From Isoetes taiwanensis (Eukaryota > Streptophyta > Lycopodiopsida > Isoetales > Isoetaceae), in the NCBI GenBank assembly GCA_021234155.1, contig JAJEKV010000038.1, forward strand, positions 8,196,278-8,260,277: DNA of 64,000 nt, read 5' to 3'. The notes beneath the pieces were generated by a model. It saw only the letters and a list, made by a program, of their open reading frames with translations, was not told the origin of the DNA and searched no databases. Of the stretch, positions 23,560 to 34,889 are shown piece after piece; position 1 is the first letter of the stretch; each line of letters starts with the position of its first letter. The position numbers and the translations under genes were made by a program.

Positions 23560-24300
23560 TGGAATGTACATGGATTGATGAATAAAAAATTTTGAGCAAT
23601 ATCAATGTTTATGGAATATGACGGTTAGCATTCATGTAAACTTGGGGTACGGCGGCAAAGAGAGTCTTAGATATCAAAGGATTTCAATTGGTTGGCTCAG
23701 GTGGAATGTAAAAAGGATGAGCAAAAAGAGGATGGGGCTAAATATAGCTTGCTATGTCGTAGACACAATACACGTAATGGGCCAGGTTGCTAGTGCATAA
23801 CCACAAACAATATTTATGGCTAAAATTAAGCATGATGAGAAGATATATACTTGGCAATCGTGTACTTTGCTCTCATAGATCCGCTTCCGCTGCAATTTAC
23901 TTCTACAGAAGGCCCCGGCAGGATGATCCTTTTGTGCAAATTATCTCATGATATTACAAAAATACGCACAAAGATGGATCCGTGGTTTGTAGCGAGATCT
24001 TAATGGCAGAACCGATGTACACAAGCAACCTTGCTTCTCTCGACGTAGGGCAACCCTTGTGGTTTTACAAGAAAAACACGGATGATAATCGCTTCGCGGG
24101 CCAAGGAAATCAAAGAGAGATTATATTGTCAACAAATGGGTAAGTATATGATTGCTTTATGTGAATCCGCTTAATTTCATTATCTTCAATGGCATCGAGT
24201 TTCCTCAATCGGCAAGAATACATGTCATCAGCCAAATGGCAATAGTACGTTAGACATTTGCTTGGAGATCCCTAAAACATTAGATAGAGTCATGAACTTC
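23560..24300 (+). pseudogene. LINE-a endonuclease domain remnant
   Basis: The N-terminal WNVHGLM at 23560-23580 corresponds to the conserved W-N-(V/I)-x-G start of LINE AP endonucleases, which nick target DNA to prime reverse transcription. The C-terminal part includes an AKEIKERLYCQQMGKYM stretch, then TCHQPNGNSTLDICL near 24220-24264. Family members have a similar T-C-x-x-x-x-G-x-S-x-x-D box. Frames shift several times between these points and the catalytic residues in the middle are not readable. Confidence 0.75.
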
Positions 24301-24699
24301 AAAGTCTTGGACAGAAATCCAGATTTGATCATTCTCCTTGAGATTTCATTTAAGATGAAATCATCTCGTAAAACATTATGCATATGTTCCTCCCCGGGCA
24401 TATCAAACTATCGCCCAAAAAGGCAAGTACATATGAATTCCAAGCATTGAAACAGTAAAATAGATGATACTCCAATAGTTGGGACTCTGGATGAAAACAG
24501 AAAACTCTTTTAGAATATAATTGTCGATGTGGCTCGAGTGTTTCGCGACAACAAAAGCTAGTAATCCTAAGTGGATAAAAAGTAAAATGGTTTGATATCA
24601 CGCATAAGCTTAAAAGAGAGATGCAAAGGCTCACATACCCAAATCTTGTTAAGCATTACAAGTTTAGTGAAGTCTAAAACGAGCATGGTGCGTAGACCA

Positions 24700-25910
24700 T
24701 CGTGAAACAAAATATGCATGATGTAGAATTGGAGCCAAAGAGATTTTGGAATTGTTCCAAAAAGAATGCATCTCTTGGGAACATACAAAGGGAAGACCTA
24801 ATGAATTGGGCCACAGAGCTATATAATATATGTCACCGCTGTATAGATCAAATGGTATATGAAGGAGACACATCCTATTTTACCATCCAAGATGTACATG
24901 AAACACTTCAAAATGCAAAATGGGAAAGCAAGCACTTTTTGTGGCATCTCTATTGAATTATTTAAATGGGGAGGAGAATATCTTCATGCTATGCCGGCTT
25001 CCTCAGATCGGTGTTTCTGGAATAGGTCATCCCATCTTTAATGCAGAGACAAAGATGAGGCAAGAAACAATTTAACCATCTTGATTTCTAATTCTTTTGC
25101 AAAGCTGCATCAATGCCGAGAAAGATCTCACATTGGGCATAGCTCCCACAAAGAGAGTAGTAAGCCAAGGTGGTTTAGAAAGATCCATGACCGACCACTT
25201 GGCTACGTACTGGCGTCACAATCAAGGAGCAAAAGGACCATGTAATAAGAGGTATTTGGCTTTCATTGATTTGACAAAGCATTTGATAGGTAAACAGAAG
25301 ATCTTACATTAAGGCCGATGACTGCCAAGTTCCTACTTTAACTAAGATACAAGCAATTGCTTGCCTCTATAAGAAGTACTTGTTGAACCGCCTTTTCCAT
25401 TTACAGACCGCATCAAATTCGTAATAATATAGGGTGAACAGGCTGTCCTTGTCACCTACACTTTTTGGTTCGCTTATCGATGATTTTGAAAGCCGGGTTA
25501 AGGATTAGGTGGAGCTCTGAGCACACCCGGGAGGTATGTGGTTCAATTGTTGATGTTTCTGCATGATATTGTGCTTATATCCGTAAATGCTAGCGACTTC
25601 AACAATAACATTTAGATGCATTAGATGCTTTTTACATTACGCAATTCCCAGACAATGCTTAAATCTAAAGTCTTGGTCCTGAGGACATGATGAAATGGTA
25701 ATTTTTCATTGAGGAGTTCCATTGCGTAAAGTATCTCAATATAAGTATTTAGGAATAGAAGTGACCAGCAACTATAAGTGGACTCTAGCAAACAAGAAAC
25801 GCATCCGAGGTTTAAGAGCTTTATATAACATGTTCCACCTATGTACATCTAATAATTTTGAGCATTGGCGCATTGAGAAAGCTTCTTTAGTGGAGTGGAG
25901 GTGAAAACCG
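24700..25910 (+). pseudogene. LINE-a reverse transcriptase domain remnant
   Basis: Frames at 24702-24956 and 24859-25041 give the segment before motif A, with GKAS followed by GISIELFKWGGEYLHAM, typical of LINE reverse transcriptases of seed-free plants. At 25097-25312 comes YLAFIDLTK (motif A with its aspartate, 25253-25279). The catalytic box at 25553-25579 reads MFLHDIVLI; the family has LLYADDIVLI, so the first aspartate of YADD is replaced by histidine. The thumb-like KYLGIEVTSN follows at about 25740. Stops and shifts separate the parts, so the enzyme is dead in this copy. Confidence 0.88.
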
Positions 25911-26785
25911 GTTGTGCTATATGGATGTCCTATTTGGGGCCAAATTGGCCTTATTAAAGGATGATGCAGCTTGAAAAAGTGCAAAAAGATTTTATTGGAA
26001 GAATTTGAGCTAAAATTCAAAACCCTTAACAGATGTATTCAAGGTATGCGTTTTTCACTTCTTGAAGTGGATTCCTTATGCCTGACAATACAAAGATGTT
26101 AATAGAGTCTTAGCACGGATCAGATCGCTTTCCACGCCTTGCATCGAACAATCAAGAGAAAAAGGATGGTACTTTGATATCCTCCGAAATGGGCAAGTAG
26201 ATGGTTGGGACATGGTGTTTGGCCGATTCTATGAAATTGCATGAAGTATACGCAGCAAGTGGAGAAAATGGTTTTGAAGAAAATGTGGCAATTAACACCG
26301 ATGGAGACATCTAAGAAAAATTTACCTTGAAGAGATCAATGACATGCAAGACTATAAGGAACAAAGCTACCTTCTTACGTATTAGCAGTGAAGAACTGAC
26401 AGACTATCTCAATTGAGGCTATCGCCACATACCCTTCACATAGAGATCGTAGATGGCATAATACTCCACGTTATAAATGTATATTGCCCTCGATGTTTTA
26501 ATTGGAGATAGAAACAGTAAAACATGCTTTCTTAGAATGTGCGCTATATGAATATTTAAGAGCAGCATGAGGTTTATGCTTTGCTAATCAAGGAACTTTA
26601 TCATGCCGTACTACAAGTTGAGTTCCTACCTTAAAAAGACATTTGGAAGGAAAAAGAAAAGATATAATTTCATATTTGATATTATGTCGACTTGATGCAT
26701 GTGCCGACTTCCAAGATGAGCGCTAACATCAGCATATATTTACGAGAGGCCCTCAGCCTAAATGGCTTGATAATACACTAATTAA

Positions 26786-28410
26786 TATATGCCGTAGACT
26801 ATACAAATGTGATAGAATAATTCACGCTTTTTGGAGGACAGAGTCGTCCATGCAACTATAACCTCATGAGTAATGGTGCTAAATAAGCACCGGGCATAAG
26901 TTCGAGGCTCTAAATGTTTTATCAAGAATGAGAAAAAACTTGTTACACCCAACTGTGTGATCGTTTGGCGCGCCAGAACCCCTATTTTGTAATAACATAT
27001 AGACTAATGCCTCGGAGGTTCATAATCGACAATATCATCAATCAGAGTTGTATATGATATAAACCAATGCATACGAGATAAACCAATTGGGTTTCAAATG
27101 TGGTGATTAGATCAGGGTGTCAACAATCATAAATTTTATTATAGTAGATGATACAAACCAAAGTTGTAAACAATATGTGGGATAGTATTTGTTGTCTTAA
27201 AAGTTCTAACAATGTGCAAGTCTATGCTATGTGTTTTGTCCCTTTGGTGTTTTTTAAATGGCTTGATTCCATTAACTTAAAAATATGATAATTACCTTGA
27301 TCTATGCAATTTGGGTTGAGGTTTTGCTTGTAAGGCTACCTTGGGGATAGACATAGATTTTAAACATGGTGATTAGATTTTAGGTAGTTGAAATGCGGCT
27401 CACCAATTCAACGACCCGTGACCGGTAAGCAATCCAAAGATTGTGTGGCATGAGCAAGGGGCTTGGGTGTTGTCAATCCACGTGAGGAATTAAGTGTAGC
27501 TATGGCCGGATTCACTACTAATGCATTTCGATCGGACTTTGTTTTCCTTGTGGATTTCAAGATAGAGGTAGAAAAATAGGCCTTTTTTAGGGGTGATTAA
27601 GTTTGCACAATACGTTTCGTATTGCGGGAGGGTATCCTTGCAATGGTTCGGACTATGCTTATTGTGGGGTATTGTATTCCAAATCATATCTTGAAACCAC
27701 TTTGAGGTGCTTAGCGAAGTTTCTATTTAAGAGTGATTTTTGCTAGTTTGTAGGGTTTGTTTTGGTACTTGTAGGAAGAAAGAAATAGATCTCAATTTTG
27801 GCAAGTTTATGTGGCAAATGGCTTTTGATCCTAGCAGCTTATGCGGTGGCAACGGTATGGAGGCTTGCTTCACCACAACACTACTTGCACACCCATTTGC
27901 CCAAGAAGAATCATAGACCGATAGTTTCCATTTGCGCTGGCACGATCGCCTCCCGTGATTGAGATGGGCCGATGTGAGGACATGGTCTATCATGTTGCTA
28001 ATATGGCCATTGAGGATGAATGTCGCACTTTCGCACTGCACATCATTCAACCATCCGTGCACAAGATGTTCAATGAGTTATGCCTCGACCAGTAATCGCA
28101 TGTGCCGTGGAACACTAGCCCAAGTAGTTTGTTGGGATCATCTTATGTAATAATGTTTTTGCAGGTCATCCATATGGAACCCTAAAAGTTTGGACAAATG
28201 TGATTTAAGTACAAGTGAAAACTTCTTCCGACCTATCTCCGCATCAATTCCTAAGGCTCCTTCACGCTTGGAGCTTGCATGAGCCTCGGCCTTTGTGGAA
28301 GATGCTAACATAGCCGGTTCGATAGCTAAAAGATTCGGTACCAAGGCCTTTGCCGTATTTGCTTTCCTATCAAGTGAGGCTATGGCACATGACGGACCAA
28401 GACACAAGAA
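26786..28410. repeat. Repeat family X, copy 1, segment B
   Basis: Aligns with 57860-59400 in the same orientation, with anchors such as AGACTATACAAATGTGATAG, CAATTGGGTTTCAAA, AGTTTGCACAATACG and TTATGCCTCGACCA. A ~450-bp part (27035-27400) also matches 52670-53125. The first ~150 bases are the LINE-a 3' end, so LINE sequence is part of what the copies share. The right edge is the exact insertion point of LINE-b. Confidence 0.85.
27727..28410 (-). pseudogene. Unknown near-open frame in X segment B
   Basis: On the minus strand one phase is open from 28485 to 27727 except for two stops near 28080-28138, giving about 250 codons. The text looks mixed and protein-like (for example SKLLGFHMDDLQKHYY and ILNGHISNMIDHVL). 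Only the part left of 28411 belongs to X; the start in the GAATA repeat is chance. In copy 2 the same text appears in pieces over 58703-59400 and runs on, across the empty LINE-b site, into segment C (59394-59663). No family was recognised. Confidence 0.35.
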
Positions 28411-28440
28411 GAATAGAATAGAATAGAATAGAATAGAATA
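28411..28440 (-). repeat. (GAATA)6 microsatellite, 3' tail of LINE-b
   Basis: Six perfect GAATA units lie exactly at the junction between X segment B and LINE-b. On the LINE strand the tail reads TATTC repeats. Some non-LTR elements end in short microsatellites instead of poly-A. Confidence 0.85.
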
Positions 28441-28559
28441 GGCTTTAGCGCCCACGGAGACCAATTGGTCATGGGACCCAAACAAAAAGAGAGCAAAGAA
28501 GTATACATCGACAGATTAAAAACTCCCCGCTCAAGGGTTTCGAGGGAAAACCTTAGCAA

Positions 28560-29000
28560 GTATTAAGCATGCCGCACACCGCATAATTGCATAGGATGCT
28601 CAAGACCGGGCCCCGTAGGGACACAAACGCTGTCTGCGCATCCATATCCTCTCCGGAGGTATGATCCAACAGTAACCTGCATCACGCCGTGAGTCAATAA
28701 TCGATGCAACGTATGGGCTGTGCACTAGTAGTCGAACATACCTCTCTGATATGGGCAAATGCCGCCGCGTGTCCGGAGGGTATGACATTCATCCTCAATC
28801 GCACTCGTGGCAAAGACGGGCAGTTTCTGCTCGCGCTTCCCGGTGCCCAACGCCTGCCAATGCGGAGGCGTATGTGCACCGCGTAATGGAAGCTATAAGT
28901 CCGCGCTTTCATGGGCAACCGGGTGTACAAGTAATCGTGCGCTCTTGTGAGCCTAGGATTGACTTGTCACGATAGTGTGCCGCCTTAACGCAAGGCCGAG
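28560..29000 (-). pseudogene. LINE-b ORF2 C-terminal region
   Basis: Minus-strand frames at 28694-28930 and 28600-28788 contain an ARLCHECD segment and then AAAFAHIREVC. In related LINE proteins a Cys-His cluster after the reverse transcriptase is followed by a CPAYAHIR-like stretch. Only part of the cluster is readable. Confidence 0.6.
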
Positions 29001-29049
29001 TCTTCGTGATCCTGTAGAGCTATAAGGAAAGCAGTACCTGAAAGTGGCC

Positions 29050-31143
29050 AGCTTTAAGTGCTCTCGCGATCTTTCTTTGTCCCGGAATTGACGATTCGCT
29101 TTACCTCAGACGCTCTGGCCAAGTGGAGAAAATCCATCAGCTTCGCTTTGTCTTTCCAACAGATTTCAGCGCTGGGGGACCTATCAGCCGCGGCTAAGGC
29201 CGCATGGGCAAGCTGCATCAGCCGCATCACCTTTGGAAGTAAAACGACATGGCGCTCCAATGCAGCCCGCTGGAAGGTAGAAAGCCCGCCTCCCCGAGTA
29301 GGATCTCGTACTCTTTAACTGCGGATCCCCACCTCTGCGGCCCGTGCTAAGAAGGCCTTCTGCACTGCCGAGGTCATTCCATGTGTTGAGGAGATGACCG
29401 ACCCCACACACTTCTGCCCTATACAACAGACCCTGGGCCAACCAAGGCCCTAAACAAATGTGGACTGTGGCCCTGTGCGCATAACCGCTTTGTGGTCGTT
29501 CAGCATGGCATATAGTGCTTTCCAACCCGCCGTGACCAAGAACCCGATAGCCGCAAGATCCCAATGGGTGGTAGTTGAGAACTCAACTCTAAGTACTTGT
29601 AGGTTGGAGCCACTCTACCTCTTTGCCCTTTGCAAGTGAAGGAAGCCTTATCGACGGACGATGCAACTAGTAAAGACTTAGTTTTGGCTGTTCACTGCAT
29701 GCTGAATTGGCAAAGTGTCAAGAGCATCCAGTGACGCATGTCCTCCGAGTGTAGGCCAGTGAGGTTGACATCGCCAAGATATATGAGTTGCCGATTGTGT
29801 GATGCATGAGATGTGCTACCAAGATTCCATGCTCAGAGAGCCAATTTTCCAACCGACAATGTATAGGGCCAAAGAGTGTGGAGGAGAGGGGGGCAACTCG
29901 ACGACTCCAATGCTACCGACACGGTTAGGCCGGGCTGGATGTGATACGGCCCGAAAGCATGCCTCGCATACTTATATAATGCATTCGCAGTCTCAGGGGG
30001 TCCTCTACTGCCGCAGAATTGGCCCTGCAGCTTGCTATGGCATCGCGTTTTAACGCCAAGTAAAATCAATCTAAAACAACAGCATTGTGCTCTTTGCTTC
30101 AAGGACCGCTATCCTCAATCAATGTGCTACAGAGTGAAGATGCGTGATCAATGGTGGAATGTCTGGCCGAAACTCCGCCTGTAAGAGCCTCGCACTGCTT
30201 CCTCTCGCCCATATTGTCACCACGCTTCAAGGATGCCCGCCAACAGCTTTGGTAAAAGAGAGCTGACCATAATAGTACTAAGAGTTGGCCTAGCATTGAG
30301 GGTCCCTTTGCTTTGTAGATGGGCAATTTACCTCGCTAGTGGTCCATCGGGGTGATAGGAAGCCTTCGCAATGCTTTATTGAACAATGCCGGAGGATGTG
30401 CACCAAAGGGAGGCCCAACCCACTTCGTAAGTCTCCCCGCTCGCATGCCATCTAAATCGCCGCTTCTCTTCCCATTAGCTAGGGCGTCAGAGGGCCCATG
30501 ATAACATCCCTTCGCGATAAACTTTAGCCATGCCTATCTCAGGAGGGACTGCGTCTTCGGCCTCGAAAGCCGGTCGCATGTACCGCTAAAAGTATCGTAC
30601 TCCATTGTCTTCGAGGTGATGTTCCCTGGGTCGCGGCAGTTTGCTCAAGACCCTTCTCCGTAATGTCCTGGGTGCCGGGTCCGTGAGACCAAACATCTCA
30701 TACGATGCTCAAGGTATCTCGCCTTTCTGTTCTTGGAGAAAGGAGCGGTATTGACCGGATGGCCTCGTATGAGATGGGATCTGGACTTGCCTGAGTGTGC
30801 GCTTGAGCCCCCGGACATCATCATCAAACCATTTGTTGCGGGGAAGGTGGTAGTGCTCGTGGTTCGCCGTGAGCTTACCCCAAAGCATCTTCGCTGTTCT
30901 ACGTATAAAAGCGAAGTCACCGCCAGATTGCTCTTGAAGTGTGGGAGTTGGCAAAGAAATCTCCGCCAGATCATGCTCAAGCAACTGGCATAGGTCCCTC
31001 GTGACGGTCGAAGTCCAGCGCAGCCTGGCATTAGGGGCTGATTTAAATCCCAAATGGCCTATATCTTGATGCCGTATCCACGCTATGTTTCTCACGACCA
31101 ATGATGTTTCAAGATTTTTTTCCAAAGTCGCATTAGTTGGCAA
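29050..31143 (-). pseudogene. LINE-b reverse transcriptase and N-terminal extension
   Basis: The minus-strand frame 30709-31143 holds the linker before the reverse transcriptase (NKWFDDDVRGLKRTLRQ). Near 30100-30175 comes STIDHASSLCSTLIEDS, the segment before motif A. At about 29855-29895 a frame gives PLSSTLFG, matching the CPLSPTLFG motif. The catalytic box at 29770-29781 reads YLGD where YADD is expected, followed by VNLTGLHSEDMRHWM. A LLYRAEVCG stretch near 29425 matches the LLYGAEVWG thumb motif. Frames are broken repeatedly. The protein differs from LINE-a in these motifs, so the two are separate families or subfamilies. Confidence 0.85.
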
Positions 31144-31760
31144 GTAGAAAGAGGAGCAGCTTACTTGGCATCCACATGGCGAATTTCATAGGACATGTGT
31201 GTGCATTGATTGCAACTACACACGTCTGTGATTTTCGGGGAAAAATCGACGCTGACCAAAATAATGGCTATACTTTTCCCCGCTTTCATCGTGTACATGC
31301 CCACATGCACCAAATCCATCTTATCAAATTTTGCACCAAGATTTCCATTGTTCACATTAGCCACGGCATCCTCTTCCGCTTTCGCTTCTTCTTCATTGAA
31401 TCCAAGTCTCCAATAATAGTGTCTCAGAGCTATGTGGGCAAGTATAGAGTTAAGGAACAATCTACAGGTACATGTGCTGATAAGCAAACGTGACGGTGAT
31501 ATATGTTTTACTACTCCAAATTTTCATTCAAGTTTTCCATTTTCGCCTCTTCCTATCTATCGATTGCTCTCGCCATTCATTCCCATAATTCAACGGTAAT
31601 CGATCGATCCGACGGTAAAGGATATCTATCCATAGGCTCGTGGGTGAGAATGCTATCCTCCTTAACGGCGCGGTGACTCATGGAGTTACATCGCCGAGCC
31701 ATTCACGCACGAATAGGTAGAACTATAGGTTCAAAATAAATGCTATGGATAGTATATTGC

Positions 31761-31804
31761 AAAAAAAAAAAGGGAAGGAGGGGGGGAAAGGGATTTGAAG
31801 AGGA
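31761..31804 (+). repeat. Polypurine run, A11 then G-rich
   Basis: Eleven A are followed by GGGAAGGAGGGGGGGAAAGGG and a few more purines. It could be the tail of a small retroposon or a purine tract next to an LTR; no matching partner was seen. Confidence 0.6.
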
Positions 31805-32569
31805 GGATATTTAAAAATTTGCACCCTCAACAATACATGGATCACACCATTAAAATGCATATGCACTTTGTAAATTGTAGTGAGATTTCGCCATGTGGTC
31901 CTTGCTTTTTTCTTCCCTTCTTGATTTATATTCACTCATCAATCAAATATTTTTCTTGGGCTATATTTTTCGATGTCTGGGGATTTGAGATCATTAGGAA
32001 AAGCATTACTAGCATCGTTGTTGTCTAACATATGGACATAAGAGACATGCTTTCCAAGATATACATTCAAAGTGGGTGCAATGGGCATCTAGTTTTACGC
32101 TAAAGTTGTGGAGCCGAGCTTGAAAGTCAGCCCCTAAGATCTCTCTTTTTATTTAATCTGTGCGTTTCCAGTGAGAATGGTGTCCTTTGCAATGAAGAAA
32201 TGTTTGATAAGACGGCATCCCGTGGTTGTTGAAAAATGAGTTACAAAATATTTGCTCCATTAGAGGTGTTTACTAATGCCACGCATACAAAAGCTCCAAA
32301 GACATATTGTATAAAATGTCAAGCCATGAGCCTTTTTGATCAGCTTAACTCAAAGTGTCACGTGAGTGGAACATTAGGTTTGATAAAATAACATAAAAAT
32401 CTTATTTAATAAAGCTTTGGTTGTTGGTAAAGTGTTGGCTTATTGATTAAGTGTTTGTATTTTGCTTTGGACCCTCTCTTTGAAAAAAGTTTAGTTCATA
32501 AAACATAATATAACTTGGAATGATACATATTTTTATATGCAAATGGAGACTATTATTGGATGAGGGACT

Positions 32570-33500
32570 TGGGTATTATCTATTGACAACAAAACAACAG
32601 AAAGTGGATCACACCATGCTTAATTTAGTATATTCCAAACCTTTAGCTTATACAAAATTCGGCTGGTGTGATCTTTTGGAAAAAAGATGATTTCCTATAG
32701 TAAAATTACTTTGATTATCTTTAATAAAAGAAATATATATGTGTCTTATTTGAAGTTAAGTGTGAATATGTGGACGTGCCCATTTAGTGATAAAGTGTTT
32801 GCTTTTTGAAAAGGGCTAATAACTTTTATGTACTACTAGAGTTGGTAAAGTATTTTAGATGTAAATAGGATGCTTGATGTGATCCTTCTAAAAAGATATG
32901 CTCTTTGAAAAGGACTAATAACTTTATGCACTTGGGGTGGTGGTAAAGCATTAAATGAGAAGGGTACTTGTGTTTAATTTTAATTTGATAACAAATAAGA
33001 AAGTGGGATCACACGATGCTAATTTAGTGTGTTCCATTTTTGTTGCATAGTTATGTACTATTCGCTTTGGTGTGATCCTTCTGAAAATAATATGCTCTTT
33101 TTGAAAAGGGATAATGACTTATGTACTTAAGAGTGGTAAAGCATTTTAGATACAAATAGGAATGAGTACTGTGGTTTAATTTTAATTTGACAACAAATAA
33201 GAAAGTGGATCACACCATGCTTAATTTAGTGTGTCCTTTTTTTGCATATGTATTATTCGGGTCAGGTGATCCATCTTGAAAAAAAAAATAGCTTTCTAAG
33301 TAAAAAGGAAAGAAAGAAATATCTTATTTAAAGTGTAAAGTGTTAGTATATAAAGTGTTGTTTATTAAAATGCTATTTGTTTACGCTTAAGTTGTAAGTT
33401 CAATATTTATGTTTCTATTTACTTTTTACGCAAGGATCACACCGTGCTAATTTTTATATGCACTCATTTCGCTAAGTATGAAGATTTCGCGATCATATGA
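32570..33500 (+). repeat. ~200-bp tandem array with inverted GGATCACACC/GGTGTGATCC arms
   Basis: The words GGATCACACC-ATGC-TAATTTAGT recur at 32606, 33006, 33207 and 33433, that is at ~200-bp steps with one damaged unit near 32800. Each is followed ~50-60 bases later by its complement-type word GGTGTGATC (32665, 33069, approximate at 33264). Other unit parts are TTTGAAAAGG-TAAT, GGTAAAGCATT and TAATTTGACAACAAATAAGAAAG. Each unit could therefore fold into a hairpin. No coding sequence. Confidence 0.8.
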
Positions 33501-34889
33501 TCCTCTTTAAACAAGGATGGCTTTGACTCTCAATGTTCATAAATTTATGAATGTTTGTATATAAGAATGTCATATATCATATATTTTCTTAAAAATGGTC
33601 ATCAAATGGATAACTAGTCAAAGAGTTCTTCTACTACTTAAAGAGTTTCAAGACTCATTTTTGCTATAATTTTAAATAGCAATAGATTTTAAAGGAATCT
33701 ATTGTTAAAAGTAGTCAAAGACTTCTTGTATTAGCTGTGATCTAAACACAAACACCATGTAACCTTTGTACTAAGAATGTATAAACTCTTCACATTGCAA
33801 AGTATAATGTCATTTATTAGCATCTTCACGACATTTCCCTTTCCTTATCTAAGTACCATCTCAAGGAATAACCAGATTCGGACCCCACGCCTTCATCCTC
33901 TCCTTTCAAGCACTTCTCACAATATTCCTAGGAGGCCGTGAGTTACTGGCCACCATAAAACGGATTCAAACTTGAAACGCCCCTCGAAATGACTGGCTTT
34001 TTGCCACTCAACTGATCCAATGGATATAAAATCACATCCTGCATGTCGACACTTTTTTGAGCCTCAGAAGACACAACACGCCGAGGTCTAAGTTCTTATT
34101 TTTAGACTCCTTTTTGTGATTGAAGACTGAGCATATTCGTGAGTCAGCTTGGATCCTTATCCACACATCATTTGAGCTCCATATCATGTGGGATCGCGAC
34201 GGGCGCTAAATGAAGGTGTGTATTAATTTGTATGCCCCAAAGACAATTCGCCTGTGGTGAGCCTAACGCTCAGACTAACTCCTCGCTTTTGAAATTTGCA
34301 ACGCGTATATGGAAATCAAAAGTCCATTCTCCTACAACCCATGCTTTTTATAGTACATTAAGCAAATTCAAATTTCGAATTGTGAAGTGGGAAGCCTTAT
34401 TGGGATGAAGTAAAGATCCCTGCACGCCGGTTCACATGGACCGCTGGCTACCGCTTAAAACTCCGCTGAACTTGGGCCGAGGTGCAAAAATTCAGTCCCG
34501 CTTTGGAAAATCCCTGTAAGATCCAACCTATGAGTCGGCGCAACGTCAATTTTTTTAATCATACGACTACCGTAACTCACGGAGGCCTAAACTCTCCATG
34601 TGAACTACCCATACCGCAGCCGCAACTGGCCAAATAGTAAAAGTTCGACATATACAAAGCTTCAACCTACATTCAAATTTTGAAATGTGGAAGGCGGGAA
34701 GCTTCAGATGGCTACTGCCTATAAATGAAAAATAGCCAAAGTTAATTCCAAGCGACACGCACGCTGTATCCTGGTTAAACTAAGAGACACCGCCATGAGT
34801 TGCCGGTATGCTAGAATGCAAGTGGCTTTTAGAAGCGCCACATGTTGCATCAACTGGTCTGACAACCAACAGTAATTAAATACATATGA

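Larger units (their letters stand above)
23400..26940 (+). mobile_element. LINE-a, non-LTR retrotransposon, decayed
   Basis: Broken plus-strand frames carry an AP-type endonuclease followed by reverse transcriptase, the ORF2 order of plant LINE elements. The endonuclease starts near 23560 (WNVHGLM) and ends with a TCHQPNGNSTLDICL stretch near 24220. Reverse transcriptase runs from about 24700 to 25900. The 3' end near 26850-26940 has two partial copies elsewhere in the window. No poly-A or clear microsatellite tail was seen at this end. A gag-like first ORF was not found. Confidence 0.85.

Noticed and set aside
28411-28440. GAATA repeat as a CRISPR-like array or telomeric repeat
   Set aside because: It is a perfect pentanucleotide without spacers and does not match plant telomere repeats; it sits at a LINE 3' end.
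31137-31493. Overlapping 118-codon (+) and 108-codon (-) frames
   Set aside because: Both strands are open over the same DNA at the edge of the LINE-b interruption. Neither shows a motif, and I could not decide which, if any, is real.
32570-33500. Array as a centromeric satellite
   Set aside because: Only about four diverged units are present and they lie within a LINE interruption; length and homogeneity are too low.
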